Assembly (NCBI GenBank): GCA_963728165.1
Contig: CAVSIY010000002.1
Location: 558,001 to 622,000 of the forward strand
Reading direction: 5' to 3'
Length of the DNA: 64,000 nt
From: Hyphomicrobium_A sp963728165
GTDB taxonomy: Bacteria; Pseudomonadota; Alphaproteobacteria; Rhizobiales; Hyphomicrobiaceae
Positions 27,337-36,740 of the stretch are shown piece after piece. A model generated the notes under the pieces. That model was not told the origin of the DNA. It was given only the letters and a program-made list of their open reading frames with translations, and did not search any database. The first letter of the stretch is position 1. Each line of letters starts with the position of its first letter. The position numbers were made by a program, and so were the translations under genes.

Positions 27337-30300
27337 CTAGTCCTTCTTGGAGCGCGGGCTCTCTGTCGTCTGCGAGTTCCAGCCGTCGATCGTGTCGGAG
27401 CCCACCTGCGTGCCGGTCTTTTTCTCCGGCGGCGGCGCGCTTGTGCTCGTGCTGGAGTTGCGCGCGGCCCCATCCTTGGCCGGCGTCGGCGGCTCGTCGC
27501 GGCGCTGAACCTTGGGGTTGGGGTTGGTCATCTGGAAGATCTCGCGGAAGATGCCCGGCGCCAGCATGGCGAGCGGGTTGACGAGGACCTGCGGCCGGTC
27601 CATCGCGCCTTGGATGGCGAAGGTCATGCCGGTCACGCCCTCGCACTTCGGTCCCGTGATGATGGGCCCGAACAGCGGGATCTCACACAGCGCCGCGTTG
27701 AGTCCCTGCAGCGGCACATAGGTGCCGCCCAGATTGACGCGGTGCAGCTTGTAATCGATCTTGCCGCGGATCGAGGCGCCGAGCAGCGGCCCGCGCAGGT
27801 AGGATTCCTCCATCACGAACTGCCCGTAGCCGACCGAGAACGGCACCCGCATGCGGTCGAACTCGAACACCTGGCGCACGACCTTGTGCCCGCGCTGGCG
27901 CGAGTTCGAGGTGCCGGGCTGGCCGGGGTCGGCGCCGCTGAACACCTCCGAGACCACGGGATCGCCGAGAATGCGGAAATCCTCCACCCACAGCGTGCCC
28001 GTCTTCTCCGCCGCCCCCTTGCCGTCGAGGTTCACCTCAAGCCGCACGCGGCCACCTTGGATGTTGGGATAGAAGTCGATGAGCTTGAAGGCCTGGCCGG
28101 CATCGGTGGAATCGGCGAGCAGCTTGCGCGGCTGATCCTTCTCCTGGCGCAGCACCACCGCGAGCGGCTTGCCCCCGTCGAGCTTGCCGCGCACGTCGAG
28201 CGCGGTGAGCTTCTCCCCGCGCTTGGCGAGCTTCAGCGTCACGCCGCGCAGCGAAACCTCCGAGAAGCCGATGACGGTGCCGATCTCCGCCTCCAGATCG
28301 ATGCCGTCGCGCGGCTTTTGCGGCTTTGGATGCTCGCTCGCGAGCTGGCCGAGCGAGAACAGCGAGTGGAAGAAGTCGCGGCCGTCGAAGGTGGGCCCGC
28401 GCGCCTTCACCTTCCACACGTTGTCGGGGCCGAGCGTCCCCTGCACCTCCATCCGCGTCACCACGTTGAGCGAGAAGTCGGGGAAATAGAACTCGCGCAG
28501 GCGGTTGTCGGCGCCGATCGCCGCCCAGCCTTCGATGGCGACATCGTCGCCGGCGACCTTGAAGTTCTGCAATTCCAGCTTGTGGTCGCGCCCCTGCACG
28601 ATGTCGCACTGCAGGGTCGCGGAGCGTCCCGGCGGCTTGCGCCAGGCCACGTTCTCCAGGACGAGATCGGCGTTGGCGAGATCGGCGCGCAGCCGGATTG
28701 CCGGCTGATCACCCTGCCCAGGCGTGATGGTGAGCTCCACCGGCACCTCGCCCTGCACGATATGATTGACGTCGAGACCGAGCTGGGTGCGATCGTTGTT
28801 GTCGAGCGTCGCGGTGATGCGCAAAGGCGGCTGCTTGTCGAGGGGGGCATCGAAGATGCGCTGCCAGCTGAGCTTGGCCAGCACGCCGTTGATGAGCATC
28901 TGGCCGCTGGCATCGGCCGCCTTCTCGGTGATGTCGAGGTCGATGCCCGCGCCCTGGACATGGTAGGGGCCGAGCAAGTTCTTGGCGCGCCCGTCGCTGA
29001 TCTTGGCTTTGCCCTCGACCTTGACCGAGCTCGCCGGCAGGTCGGCGAGCAGCGGCAGCGTCACCTTGAACTGACCCTCGAACTTGCCCTCGAGCCCCTC
29101 GCGCGGCAGCCCCGCATCCTCGATCACCGTCAACGGCGAGCGCTCGAGCACCTCCAGCACCTCGGCAAGCGAGGTTTGCGAGGAGAAGGCGATCTCGCCG
29201 ATCGGCGTCTCGCCCATGATCTCCTTGGCGGTGAACACGCCGCCCGTCAACGGCAGCAGACGGTCGGGGGCAAGCTGGATCGCCGCCTCGGGGATGGTGA
29301 CCTCCAAGCCGTCGTTCTCGATGCGCGTCAGGGCGCGTGGGGCGATGACCGAAGGCATGTGGTCGATCACCCGCATCTCCAGGTTCGCCGCGTCCAGCGC
29401 GAACGACAAGCGGTGTTGGCTTGGCTGCCCGCCCTCACCTTGCGCGCCGGCGTTGCCGCCGCTCGCGAAGTGGAAGCTGCCGCCGAGGATGTCCCCGCGC
29501 GTCACCCGCTCGCCGACCCAATCGCGCGCGCCGGGCGCGACCGCCTTGGGCCACAGCGCTTTGAGCGTTGCGAGCGGCATCGGGCTCAAGGTTCCCTCAA
29601 GCCGCGTGCTGGCCGGATCGACGCCTGCCACCAGATCGCCCTTCAGCGCGATCTCGGCGCTGCCGGCCTTCAAGTTGAAATCCGCAAGCTCGATCTCGCC
29701 GCGACTGGGGATGATGCGCCCGTTGGCGTGCCAGGCTTCGAGCTTGACCGGCGGCACGCCGAACTCGTTTGCCGCAAAGACGCCATCGCTGGCGCTCAGC
29801 TGATAGGTCCAGGCGGGATGATCGCTGTGCGTGTGCTCGTTTGCGAGCGTCCCCGACAGGGTGATGCGGCTGCCGCGCCAGCGCAGCGTCGACGGCGACA
29901 GCACGACCCTCTGGGCCGAACCATCGTAGGCGAGGTTCAAGGAGCCGCCGTCGACCTCCAGCGGCGCCTCGGGCAGTGCCGGCAGCCGCAAGCTTCCGTG
30001 GCCGATCTCGAGGTCGAGCGTCGCGGCGCGAATGTCGCCCTCGGTGGAAAGCTTGAGCGTCGCCTCGCCGGCGATCGGCATGTCGAAGGCCTGCAACAGG
30101 CTCAGCTGCGGCACGGCGGGGGCGAGGCTGCGCGGGATGAGACCCTTGATCGTGGTCTTCAGGTTGAGCGTGCGCTCCTGCGCCGACTCGTCGGTCTCGA
30201 AGGTGAGCTGCCAGGGGCGCGCACCCGACGCGATCGTCGCCCTGCCGGCGATGACGCTCCTCGTCCTCGCGTGCATCAGCTCGACCGCCAGCACCGGCAC

Positions 30301-31020
30301 GCGCCACTCCGTCGACTTGCCGGCGTACTCGAGAACGACGGTGGCGTTGCGCAGTCCGAACTCCTTGAGATAGGAGCTGGCGCCGAGCCGCTTGCGCGCC
30401 CGCGCCGACATGTCGGTCACCGCGCGGGCCAGATCGATCCGCTTCAGCGGACTGGCGCGGGGCGTGCTCTTGACTTGCTCTTGCGGCTTTTGCCCCCCGG
30501 GCGGGTAGACGCGCTGCGGCACGGGCACCTCGAGCCGCGCCTCCTCGGCCCCTTCGACGGGCTTGGAGAAGCTCATGGAGAGGCCACCGCCATCGGAGTA
30601 GAATAAGAACAGGCGCGGCTCTATCAGCTCGACGCGCGCCGGCACGATGCGCGCCGACCACAGCGCCGAGGTCTGAAGCTCGACCGCGGCCTGCGGGGCG
30701 GAGGCAACCACGTCGCCGTCCGGCTCGTGCATGCGCAGGTTGCGCAACCGGAACTCGAGGCCGCCCTTGCCGGAGAAGGCGACGACCACGTCGTCGATCT
30801 TCACCGTGTCTCCGTCGAGCTCGGCGTTGATACCGCGCTCGATCGGCTCCACCAGGAACTTGAGAGAGAGAGGACCGTGGCTCAGCCTGACGTAGCCAAG
30901 GCCGATAATGAGCATCATTAGCAGGGCGACAGGCGAGAAGTAGAACGCGGATCTGCCCACCCCGTGCAGGAAGCGGTCGCAAACCAACGTGGCTATCGCC
31001 CAGCGCTGCCCAGCGGTCAT
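27337..31020 (-). CDS. Large AsmA-like / DUF3971 envelope protein
   Basis: 1227 residues from the ATG at 31020 (MTAGQRWAIAT); an open frame continues to 31185. One TM segment (about residues 28-50, SPVALLMMLIIGLGYVRL) anchors a very long beta-strand-rich periplasmic domain. Conserved AsmA_2-type features near the C-terminus include LRGPLLGASIRGKIDYKLHRVNLGGTYVPL and the LFGPIITGPKCEGVTGMTFAI region. The order resembles YhdP/TamB-like proteins that carry phospholipids between the membranes. The last 60 residues are Pro/Ser/Lys-rich. It ends 13 bases from the convergent tyrS. The start is uncertain. Confidence 0.82.
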   Translation of the reverse strand: MTAGQRWAIATLVCDRFLHGVGRSAFYFSPVALLMMLIIGLGYVRLSHGPLSLKFLVEPIERGINAELDGDTVKIDDVVVAFSGKGGLEFRLRNLRMHEPDGDVVASAPQAAVELQTSALWSARIVPARVELIEPRLFLFYSDGGGLSMSFSKPVEGAEEARLEVPVPQRVYPPGGQKPQEQVKSTPRASPLKRIDLARAVTDMSARARKRLGASSYLKEFGLRNATVVLEYAGKSTEWRVPVLAVELMHARTRSVIAGRATIASGARPWQLTFETDESAQERTLNLKTTIKGLIPRSLAPAVPQLSLLQAFDMPIAGEATLKLSTEGDIRAATLDLEIGHGSLRLPALPEAPLEVDGGSLNLAYDGSAQRVVLSPSTLRWRGSRITLSGTLANEHTHSDHPAWTYQLSASDGVFAANEFGVPPVKLEAWHANGRIIPSRGEIELADFNLKAGSAEIALKGDLVAGVDPASTRLEGTLSPMPLATLKALWPKAVAPGARDWVGERVTRGDILGGSFHFASGGNAGAQGEGGQPSQHRLSFALDAANLEMRVIDHMPSVIAPRALTRIENDGLEVTIPEAAIQLAPDRLLPLTGGVFTAKEIMGETPIGEIAFSSQTSLAEVLEVLERSPLTVIEDAGLPREGLEGKFEGQFKVTLPLLADLPASSVKVEGKAKISDGRAKNLLGPYHVQGAGIDLDITEKAADASGQMLINGVLAKLSWQRIFDAPLDKQPPLRITATLDNNDRTQLGLDVNHIVQGEVPVELTITPGQGDQPAIRLRADLANADLVLENVAWRKPPGRSATLQCDIVQGRDHKLELQNFKVAGDDVAIEGWAAIGADNRLREFYFPDFSLNVVTRMEVQGTLGPDNVWKVKARGPTFDGRDFFHSLFSLGQLASEHPKPQKPRDGIDLEAEIGTVIGFSEVSLRGVTLKLAKRGEKLTALDVRGKLDGGKPLAVVLRQEKDQPRKLLADSTDAGQAFKLIDFYPNIQGGRVRLEVNLDGKGAAEKTGTLWVEDFRILGDPVVSEVFSGADPGQPGTSNSRQRGHKVVRQVFEFDRMRVPFSVGYGQFVMEESYLRGPLLGASIRGKIDYKLHRVNLGGTYVPLQGLNAALCEIPLFGPIITGPKCEGVTGMTFAIQGAMDRPQVLVNPLAMLAPGIFREIFQMTNPNPKVQRRDEPPTPAKDGAARNSSTSTSAPPPEKKTGTQVGSDTIDGWNSQTTESPRSKKD

Positions 31021-31384
31021 GCCCGCCTCTGCGCCATCCTCGTGCGCCGGCTCGGGATCGCCATGCGGTCTTCCTGTCGTTTGCAAGCCAGCCCCTCGAC
31101 GGCTCCGAGACCCAGTCTTGACGCAGAAACGACCCGGCAGCGGACGTGTCCCCTTTGGCCCCCGCCGTGGTGCCGCGAGCTTCATGTCCTCGCTGGACGT
31201 CGGCGCCAGGCGCGCAAATCACCCGAGCGCTTCAACCGCTCGCGCCCGTCGCCCGTCTTCGCGGATTGCTTACTTGCGCGGCCCTTTACAGGCCGCTAAG
31301 CCTCCCGCCACATCAACCGGCGCAGACCCTCGCGAAGAGGTCCACGTGCACGCGGAAAAGCGACAAAAGAAAGGCATCTCAGCT

Positions 31385-31852
31385 ATGCTCGAGGACGGCA
31401 AGAAGGCCCCCGATTTTGCCCTTCCCGATGCCGACGGCAAGACTCTGCAGCTTGCAAGCCTCAAGGGGCATCCGGTGGTCGTCTACTTCTATCCCAAGGA
31501 CGACACCTCAGGCTGCACGGCGGAGGCCAAGGGCTTCACCTGCCTTGCCGCCGACTTCAAGCGCGCGGGCGCGGAGGTGATCGGCATCTCGCCCGACAGC
31601 CCCGCAAGCCATCGCAAGTTCCAGGAGAAGTACGACCTCGGGGTGCGTCTCCTAGCAGACGAGGAGCGCAAGGCGGCCGAGGCCTACGGCGTGTGGGTGG
31701 AGAAATCCATGTACGGACGAAAATACATGGGCATCGAGCGCTCGACCTTCCTGGTGGATGGCGCCGGCAAGATCGCGAAAAGCTGGCGCAAGGTTAAGGT
31801 GCCGGGCCATGCCGAGGAGGTGCTCGAGGCCGTCCGCGCGCTCAAAGCCTAA
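31385..31852 (+). CDS. bcp: Thiol peroxidase, Bcp/PrxQ type
   Basis: 155 residues from the ATG at 31385 with GAAAGG upstream. The AhpC/TSA fold shows PVVVYFYPKDDTSGCTAEA with the peroxidatic cysteine at residue 44. The position five residues later, a resolving Cys in E. coli Bcp, is Lys here. A second Cys at 53 (GFTC) could serve instead. Also present are ADEERKAAEAYGV and ERSTFLVDGAGKI. It reduces H2O2 and organic hydroperoxides using thioredoxin. It is divergent from the AsmA-like gene. The frame is open upstream but without coding character. Confidence 0.93.
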   Translation: MLEDGKKAPDFALPDADGKTLQLASLKGHPVVVYFYPKDDTSGCTAEAKGFTCLAADFKRAGAEVIGISPDSPASHRKFQEKYDLGVRLLADEERKAAEAYGVWVEKSMYGRKYMGIERSTFLVDGAGKIAKSWRKVKVPGHAEEVLEAVRALKA

Positions 31853-32027
31853 GTTGCCCGCGGAATGGGCGAACCGCCCGTTTCCTGGCCCGTGACCGGG
31901 GGCCTGAAACGTGCTAGGGGGGACCTAAAGGGGGAGTGCATGCGCCCACGAAAGTGGATGACGTGCCCGCTCACCCAAAAAAAGCCGAGATCATTGCGTT
32001 TGTCGCGTCAGAGCGGAGTGGAAGCGT

Positions 32028-32513
32028 ATGCTGCCGAACTTGAAGAGATCGGAATCGGAAACGCCGAAAGTGACACCCAGCCTGTCGTCGACAAATCCCT
32101 CGAGCCAAGGCAGCCGCCCGTTGGGGCTCGGCCGCGGAGCGGAGCGCAACACGCCCTCCGTCATCGGGCCCGACCTCATTATCCACGGGAACCTGACGTC
32201 GAAGGGCGAGGTGCAGGTCGACGGCGAGGTGCAGGGCGACATCCACGGCACTTATGTCGTAATCGGCGAAAAGGCGCGCATCACCGGCGGCATCGTTGCC
32301 GAGGAGATCGTCGTGCGCGGCCATGTCATGGGATCGGTGCGCGGCAAGCGCGTGATGCTGCAGTCCTCCAGCCACGTCGAGGGCGACATCTATCACCAGG
32401 CGCTCGCCATCGAGCAGGGCGCCTTCTTCGAGGGCAAGTCGCGGCGCTCCGAAGACCCCACGGCCGGCGTGCCCAAGCCCGACATCCCGGCGCTCAACGG
32501 AACCGGCATCTAG
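32028..32513 (+). CDS. Bactofilin (polymer-forming cytoskeletal protein)
   Basis: 161 residues. A disordered Ser/Pro N-terminus (1-45) leads into the bactofilin beta-helix: IGPDLIIHGNLTSKGEVQVDGEVQGDIHGTYVVIGEKARITGG is split into regular ~17-residue turns ending near GDIYHQALAIEQGAFFEG. Bactofilins self-assemble without nucleotide and organise cell-wall synthesis, stalks or polarity. The C-terminus is a short Pro-rich tail. It follows bcp by 175 bases and has no peptidase partner gene (for example LmdC or M23) beside it. Confidence 0.9.
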   Translation: MLPNLKRSESETPKVTPSLSSTNPSSQGSRPLGLGRGAERNTPSVIGPDLIIHGNLTSKGEVQVDGEVQGDIHGTYVVIGEKARITGGIVAEEIVVRGHVMGSVRGKRVMLQSSSHVEGDIYHQALAIEQGAFFEGKSRRSEDPTAGVPKPDIPALNGTGI

Positions 32514-32540
32514 CTCGAGCCGCCCGCTAACGCTGCCGTC

Positions 32541-35123
32541 TCATCCCTGTCGCCACGGACGCAGCGCGATGCGGTTGCCGTCAAGGCCCGCAAACGTGCG
32601 CTCACGGCAGGTCAATACCAACACCTGGTGGCTCTCGGCCCCGAGCTTCAGTGCCGCGAACATGCGCTCGATGCGGGTATCGTCGGCGTAGACGAGCGCA
32701 TCATCGAGGATGAGCGGCGCCGGCGTGCCGGTCTCCGCCAACAGCCGTCCGAAGCCCAAGCGCACCAGCACCGCCAGCTGCTCTTGCGTGCCCTCGCTCA
32801 GACTTGCGAGCTCCTCCACGCCGGCCGCGCGCTCCAGCGCGCTGAGCGCAAAGCCCTCGCCCAGGTGCGCCCGCGCGTCTGGAAACACGAGATCGAGGTA
32901 AGGCGCGAGCCGGTCGATGACGGGTTTGGCGAAGCGATCGCGCGTCTCGGTCGCCGCCGCGTCGAGCTCGCGCGCGAGACGCTGCAGGGCGGCGACCTCC
33001 TCGGCAAGGTCGGCAACGCGTGACTGCGCCAAGGCGCAGGCCTCCTTAAGCTCGCTCAAGTGCGCCTCCACGTCGTCGGCGCGGTCCGCCTTCAGCTCGC
33101 CCTCGAGGCCGGCCTCGGTGCGGCGCAGCTCTGCGAGCTGCCGCTCCTGGCCCGCACGCGCCGCCTCCGCCGTTGCGGCCGTGCTCTCGAGCGCGGCAAA
33201 GCGCGCATCATCGGGCGCCGTCTCGCGCCAGGCCGCCAGATCGCGCACGGCCTTGTTGAGTGCCGTCTCGGCCTCCGCGAGAAGTGCGGCGACTTTCTCC
33301 CGCCGTGCCGCTCGGACCGCGGCCTCGCCCAGGCTCGCAACATATCCCTCGATCTGCCGGCGCCGCTCCTCGCTGCGCGCGCACAGCTGCAGGAAAGCCT
33401 CGCGCGCGCCGGCGTGGCCGCCGACGGCCTCGTCGAGCCGGGCCTCCGCCGCGCTCAGCTCGTCGATCAGATCGCGCGCGGCCGCGGCCACCGCTTCGAG
33501 CGTGCGCGCCGAGGCAGGCGCCGCGCCCGACTGTGCGGCAAGCTCGCAATGGACGCGCTCGAGCCGCTCGAGCCCGTCGGGCGCCAAAGTCTTGAGCCGC
33601 GTACCAGCGTCGGCGAGGCTGCCTTCGATCTCGCGGCGCGCCCCCAAGCGCTGCTCCGCCTCGTCGACCGAGGCGACACCGATGCGGCGCAGGAGGTCGG
33701 CGAGCGCGCTTTTGTGGGCGGCAAGGTCGGCCTCGTCCCCGGCGGCACTTTCGGAGCGGCCCGGAGCCACGGTCACGACGCCGATGCCCTCGATGGCGAG
33801 CGCCACCGGGCGGGTGGGAAGAAGCGTCTCGCCGTCGGCGAGCGCGCGCCCTGCAACCTTGATCTTGCCCTTGACGCCGGGCGCGTACGCGATCGAGACG
33901 GAGGGCGCCGCCGCCGACAGGCGTGCCTCGATGGTCGCGATGCTGCCGGCCTTGTTGCGCGCGGCCTTGACCAGCGTCTCCTCGGCCCGTTGCCGGCGAG
34001 CGCCGCGTTGAGCGTCTTGCGCTCGGCCGCGGCGGCACGCGCGTCCTGCAAGCGCTGCGTCAGCTCCTGCAAACGGGTCGCCGCCTCGATCGCCTTGCAG
34101 TTCGTGCTCGGCCGCCGCCAGCGCCGCTTTGATCTCGTCGCGCCGCTGCCGGCTCTCGCGCTCTTTGGCTTCGCCCTCGCTGGTGCGACGCTTCAGATCC
34201 TCGATTGCCGGCGCATCGTGCGCCGCTGCCGCCTCCAGCTTGGAGAGATCGGCAAGCTTGCCATCGAGATCGGCAAGCGCACCTTTGCGCGTCTCGAACC
34301 TCTCCTGATGCGCGCGCCTCGTCTCCTCGGCATGGCGGCATTTCTCGCGCGCGGCGCGCGCCTCCTCAAGAGCGCGTTTGGCGGTGGCGGCCGTCTGCGT
34401 TTGCGCTGCCGCGGCCGCGGGATCCGACGCCAGCGCAATCTGATCGCGGACCTGCTGCAGGCGATCGAGCCGCGCCTCGGCCCCGGCGAGGCGGCGGCCG
34501 GCCTCCTCGCACTGGCGCTCGAGCGTCTGGCGCTCATCGAGTGCTGCCTTGTAGCGGCCGGTCGGGCGCGGCGGCGCATGGCTGGTGACGAGGTCTGCCA
34601 GCTCCGCTTTGAGGCTTTGCTGCACCAGGCGGGCTGCGCCGCCGTCGGCGACGCTTTCGACCTCGCTCTCGACCACGGCCGCCAGCGAGCCTGCCGCCGG
34701 CGCGAGCGGGACGAGCGAACCACCCTGATCGACCCACAACAGGGCGAAGCGGCCCGCGTGCGACAAGAGGCTCGCAAGCTCCGTCTCCGCGTCCCCGCCG
34801 CGCGCAACCGTGCCGGAGCGCAAGTCCTTGAGCTCGGCTGCGCGGCCTGAGAGGTACTGCTTGCGGATGCGCCAGGGCGCACCGTCGATCTCGAAGTCGA
34901 CCTCGACGAGGGGCGCCCCGCCTGCATACGGGCGCAGGGCGTCGATCTCGCGCTTGTTGGAGGTGTGCTTTTCGAACAGCGCCAGCTTCACCGCCTTGAG
35001 GATCGTCGACTTGCCGAGCTCGTTGGGCCCGGCAAGCACGTCGAGCCCGCCGCTCAAGCCTTCGAGCGCGATCGGATCGCGGAAGCGGCCGACCTCCTTC
35101 AAGCGGATGGCTTTGAGCTTCAC
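32541..35123 (-). CDS. SbcC-like AAA/SMC ATPase (two compensating frame changes)
   Basis: 860 residues from a GTG at 35123, which overlaps the stop of the SbcD-like gene (GTGA). Walker A is GPNELGKST, near the N-terminus. Long Ala/Arg/Glu coiled coils occupy the middle. The ABC-type signature SLSEGTQEQ and Walker B PLILDDAL are near the C-terminus. This is the YhaN/SbcC type of ATPase working with a metallophosphoesterase nuclease in DNA end processing. Between about 34094 and 33990 the coiled coil is in another frame (LQELTQRLQDARAAAAERK), implying one extra and one missing base. No zinc-hook CxxC was seen, unlike canonical SbcC. Confidence 0.8.
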   Translation of the reverse strand: MKLKAIRLKEVGRFRDPIALEGLSGGLDVLAGPNELGKSTILKAVKLALFEKHTSNKREIDALRPYAGGAPLVEVDFEIDGAPWRIRKQYLSGRAAELKDLRSGTVARGGDAETELASLLSHAGRFALLWVDQGGSLVPLAPAAGSLAAVVESEVESVADGGAARLVQQSLKAELADLVTSHAPPRPTGRYKAALDERQTLERQCEEAGRRLAGAEARLDRLQQVRDQIALASDPAAAAAQTQTAATAKRALEEARAAREKCRHAEETRRAHQERFETRKGALADLDGKLADLSKLEAAAAHDAPAIEDLKRRTSEGEAKERESRQRRDEIKAALAAAEHELQGDRGGDPFAGADAALAGRACRRGRAQDAQRGARRQRAEETLVKAARNKAGSIATIEARLSAAAPSVSIAYAPGVKGKIKVAGRALADGETLLPTRPVALAIEGIGVVTVAPGRSESAAGDEADLAAHKSALADLLRRIGVASVDEAEQRLGARREIEGSLADAGTRLKTLAPDGLERLERVHCELAAQSGAAPASARTLEAVAAAARDLIDELSAAEARLDEAVGGHAGAREAFLQLCARSEERRRQIEGYVASLGEAAVRAARREKVAALLAEAETALNKAVRDLAAWRETAPDDARFAALESTAATAEAARAGQERQLAELRRTEAGLEGELKADRADDVEAHLSELKEACALAQSRVADLAEEVAALQRLARELDAAATETRDRFAKPVIDRLAPYLDLVFPDARAHLGEGFALSALERAAGVEELASLSEGTQEQLAVLVRLGFGRLLAETGTPAPLILDDALVYADDTRIERMFAALKLGAESHQVLVLTCRERTFAGLDGNRIALRPWRQG

Positions 35124-36251
35124 GACGCGCCCCCCGCTTGCGCGCGCCGCGCCAGCGCAAAGAGCTTGCGCAGGGCGCGCGCGGCAACTTGCGCAGTCCT
35201 CGCCGCCGCCGCCGGCCGCGCCCTTGAGGCGCTCAGCCACGGTGCCGAGCACGCCTGAGCCGAGCGCTTCCAGATCGGAGGCCGCTGTCTCGGCACGCAA
35301 GGCAGTAAGGTCGGTCTGCAGGTGAAAGACCTGCGTTGCCAGCTGCGCCAGCCGCGCCTCGATGGCGGCGCGCTCGGCAAGCGTCACCATCCCGTCGAGC
35401 TTCAGATCGATCAGCCGGCGCGCGGCGGCGCTTCCGAGCCGGGCAATCTCCGCCTCAATGGCGTCGAGCCCTGCGGCGCTCTCCAGTGTCTGCCGCCGGC
35501 GCGCCCAGGTGAAATGTGCCGTTGCCACGCGCTCAACCTTCGGCGCCGCGCCCACGCCTTCGATGGTCACGATCAGCGCATGCCCCGGCTCGTTGTCGGG
35601 GAAGCTGTCGGGCTCGGGCGTGCCGGAGTACCACACGCGCTCGGAGATCGCGGTGGTGCCGTGCCAGTCGCCGAGCGCCAGATAGGAAAGCTGCGCCGAC
35701 TTGGCGCGCGCGGGATCGAGCGGCACGTTGGCCTCGCCCTCGCTGCCGAAGCCTTGCACCGAGCCGTGCGCCAATCCGATGCGCAGCGTGCCGGAGGGCG
35801 TCGCAGCCGCATCCATCCACTGCGTGGGATCGCGGCTCGTGCTCTTGGCGGTGAGCGGGGCCGGCAACAGCACGACGCCTGGCGCCAGCTGGGCGGTGCG
35901 CGGCTCGGTGTGCACGACGACGTTCGGCGGCAGACCGGTCCGGGCGACCGCCTCCCACACGCCGCCGGCGCGCGCGGGGTCGTGGTTGCCGGGCAGGAGG
36001 TGCCAGGCGAGCTTGGGGTGCGCCTTGAGGCGGGCGAGCAGCGTGCCGATGAGCGCCTCCGACACCGTCTCGGAGTCGAACACGTCGCCGGCGACGAGCA
36101 CGGCCGCTGCCCCGGCGCCCCGCGCGGCCTCTGCCACCCGGTCGACCGCGCGCAGGCGCTCCTCGCGCAGCACTGCCGCCTTCTCGGACGGGAACGCGCC
36201 AAAACGCTTGCCGATCTGCCAGTCGGCCGTATGGACGAACGTGAATTGCAT
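35120..36251 (-). CDS. SbcD-like metallophosphoesterase nuclease (one frame change)
   Basis: 376 residues if one extra base near 35195-35205 is bridged. The calcineurin-like phosphoesterase motifs are present: HTADWQIGKRF, VLVAGDVFDSE, LLPGNHDPA, and a later LAHGSVQGF/YLALGDWHG. It starts MQFTFVHTADW at 36251. In the correct tail frame it ends ARALRKLFALARRAQAGGAS with a TGA overlapping the GTG of the ATPase gene. As written, the frame reads through into the ATPase and mimics a fusion. It should act with that ATPase in processing DNA ends. Confidence 0.8.
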
Positions 36252-36384
36252 GGATGCGACGAGAATGTTCCTATTTTGTTCGATGCGCAAGGGGGCGGGG
36301 ACGCGTCTCGCCTCCCGCCCCCGCACCCGTCAAGCGACGGGCATCAGCTCGGCGCCTGCCAGCTTGTGGAAAATCGGCAAGCCG

Positions 36385-36579
36385 TCAGGCGTCCTCCTCC
36401 TCGAGCTCCTCCTCATCGTCGTCGATGAGATTTTTCAGTGTCTCGATAATCTGAGACTCGCCATCCTCCTTCGATTCGACGAGCCATTCGGTGAGAACGG
36501 TCTCGCCCTGCTTGAAAATCACCTTGAACGGGAGTTCTTCGCCTGAGACCGGGACGACATCACCAGTGACGAATGCCAT
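36385..36579 (-). CDS. Small acidic hypothetical protein
   Basis: 64 residues starting MAFVTGDVVPVSGEELPFKVIF with a GGAGG ribosome-binding site 6 bases before the ATG. The N-terminal half looks like a small beta-strand domain (FKVIFKQGETVLTEWLV). The C-terminus is a very acidic helix (LIDDDEEELEEEDA). No recognised family. The strong translation signal and biased composition make it a believable gene. It lies between the SbcD-like gene and the divergent FAD oxidoreductase. Confidence 0.7.
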   Translation of the reverse strand: MAFVTGDVVPVSGEELPFKVIFKQGETVLTEWLVESKEDGESQIIETLKNLIDDDEEELEEEDA

Positions 36580-36740
36580 AAGAGCCTCCATGCGTCTCAC
36601 ACCGCACGGCAACGGACGTGCGGGGGCGCAGGCACCCTATTCAGGATTCGCGACATTGCGAGCGCGCCGGTTGGGGCGTGGCGCCTGTGGAAAAATCAGC
36701 GTGAAAAATCAGAGGCACGGGGAACCGGAGGGGCGGCAGC

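Noticed and set aside
27610..30606. A 998-codon open frame on the plus strand
   Set aside because: It is antisense to the AsmA-like gene. Its composition (His/Arg/Glu/Asp mixtures without domain motifs) is typical of the complement of a high-GC gene.
33060..34850. A 596-codon open frame on the plus strand
   Set aside because: Antisense to the coiled-coil region of the SbcC-like gene, whose Ala/Arg/Glu codons leave few stops on the other strand.
32541..36326. A natural SbcD-SbcC fusion protein
   Set aside because: A GTGA overlap and the proper SbcD tail in another frame show that these are two genes joined only by a single-base error.
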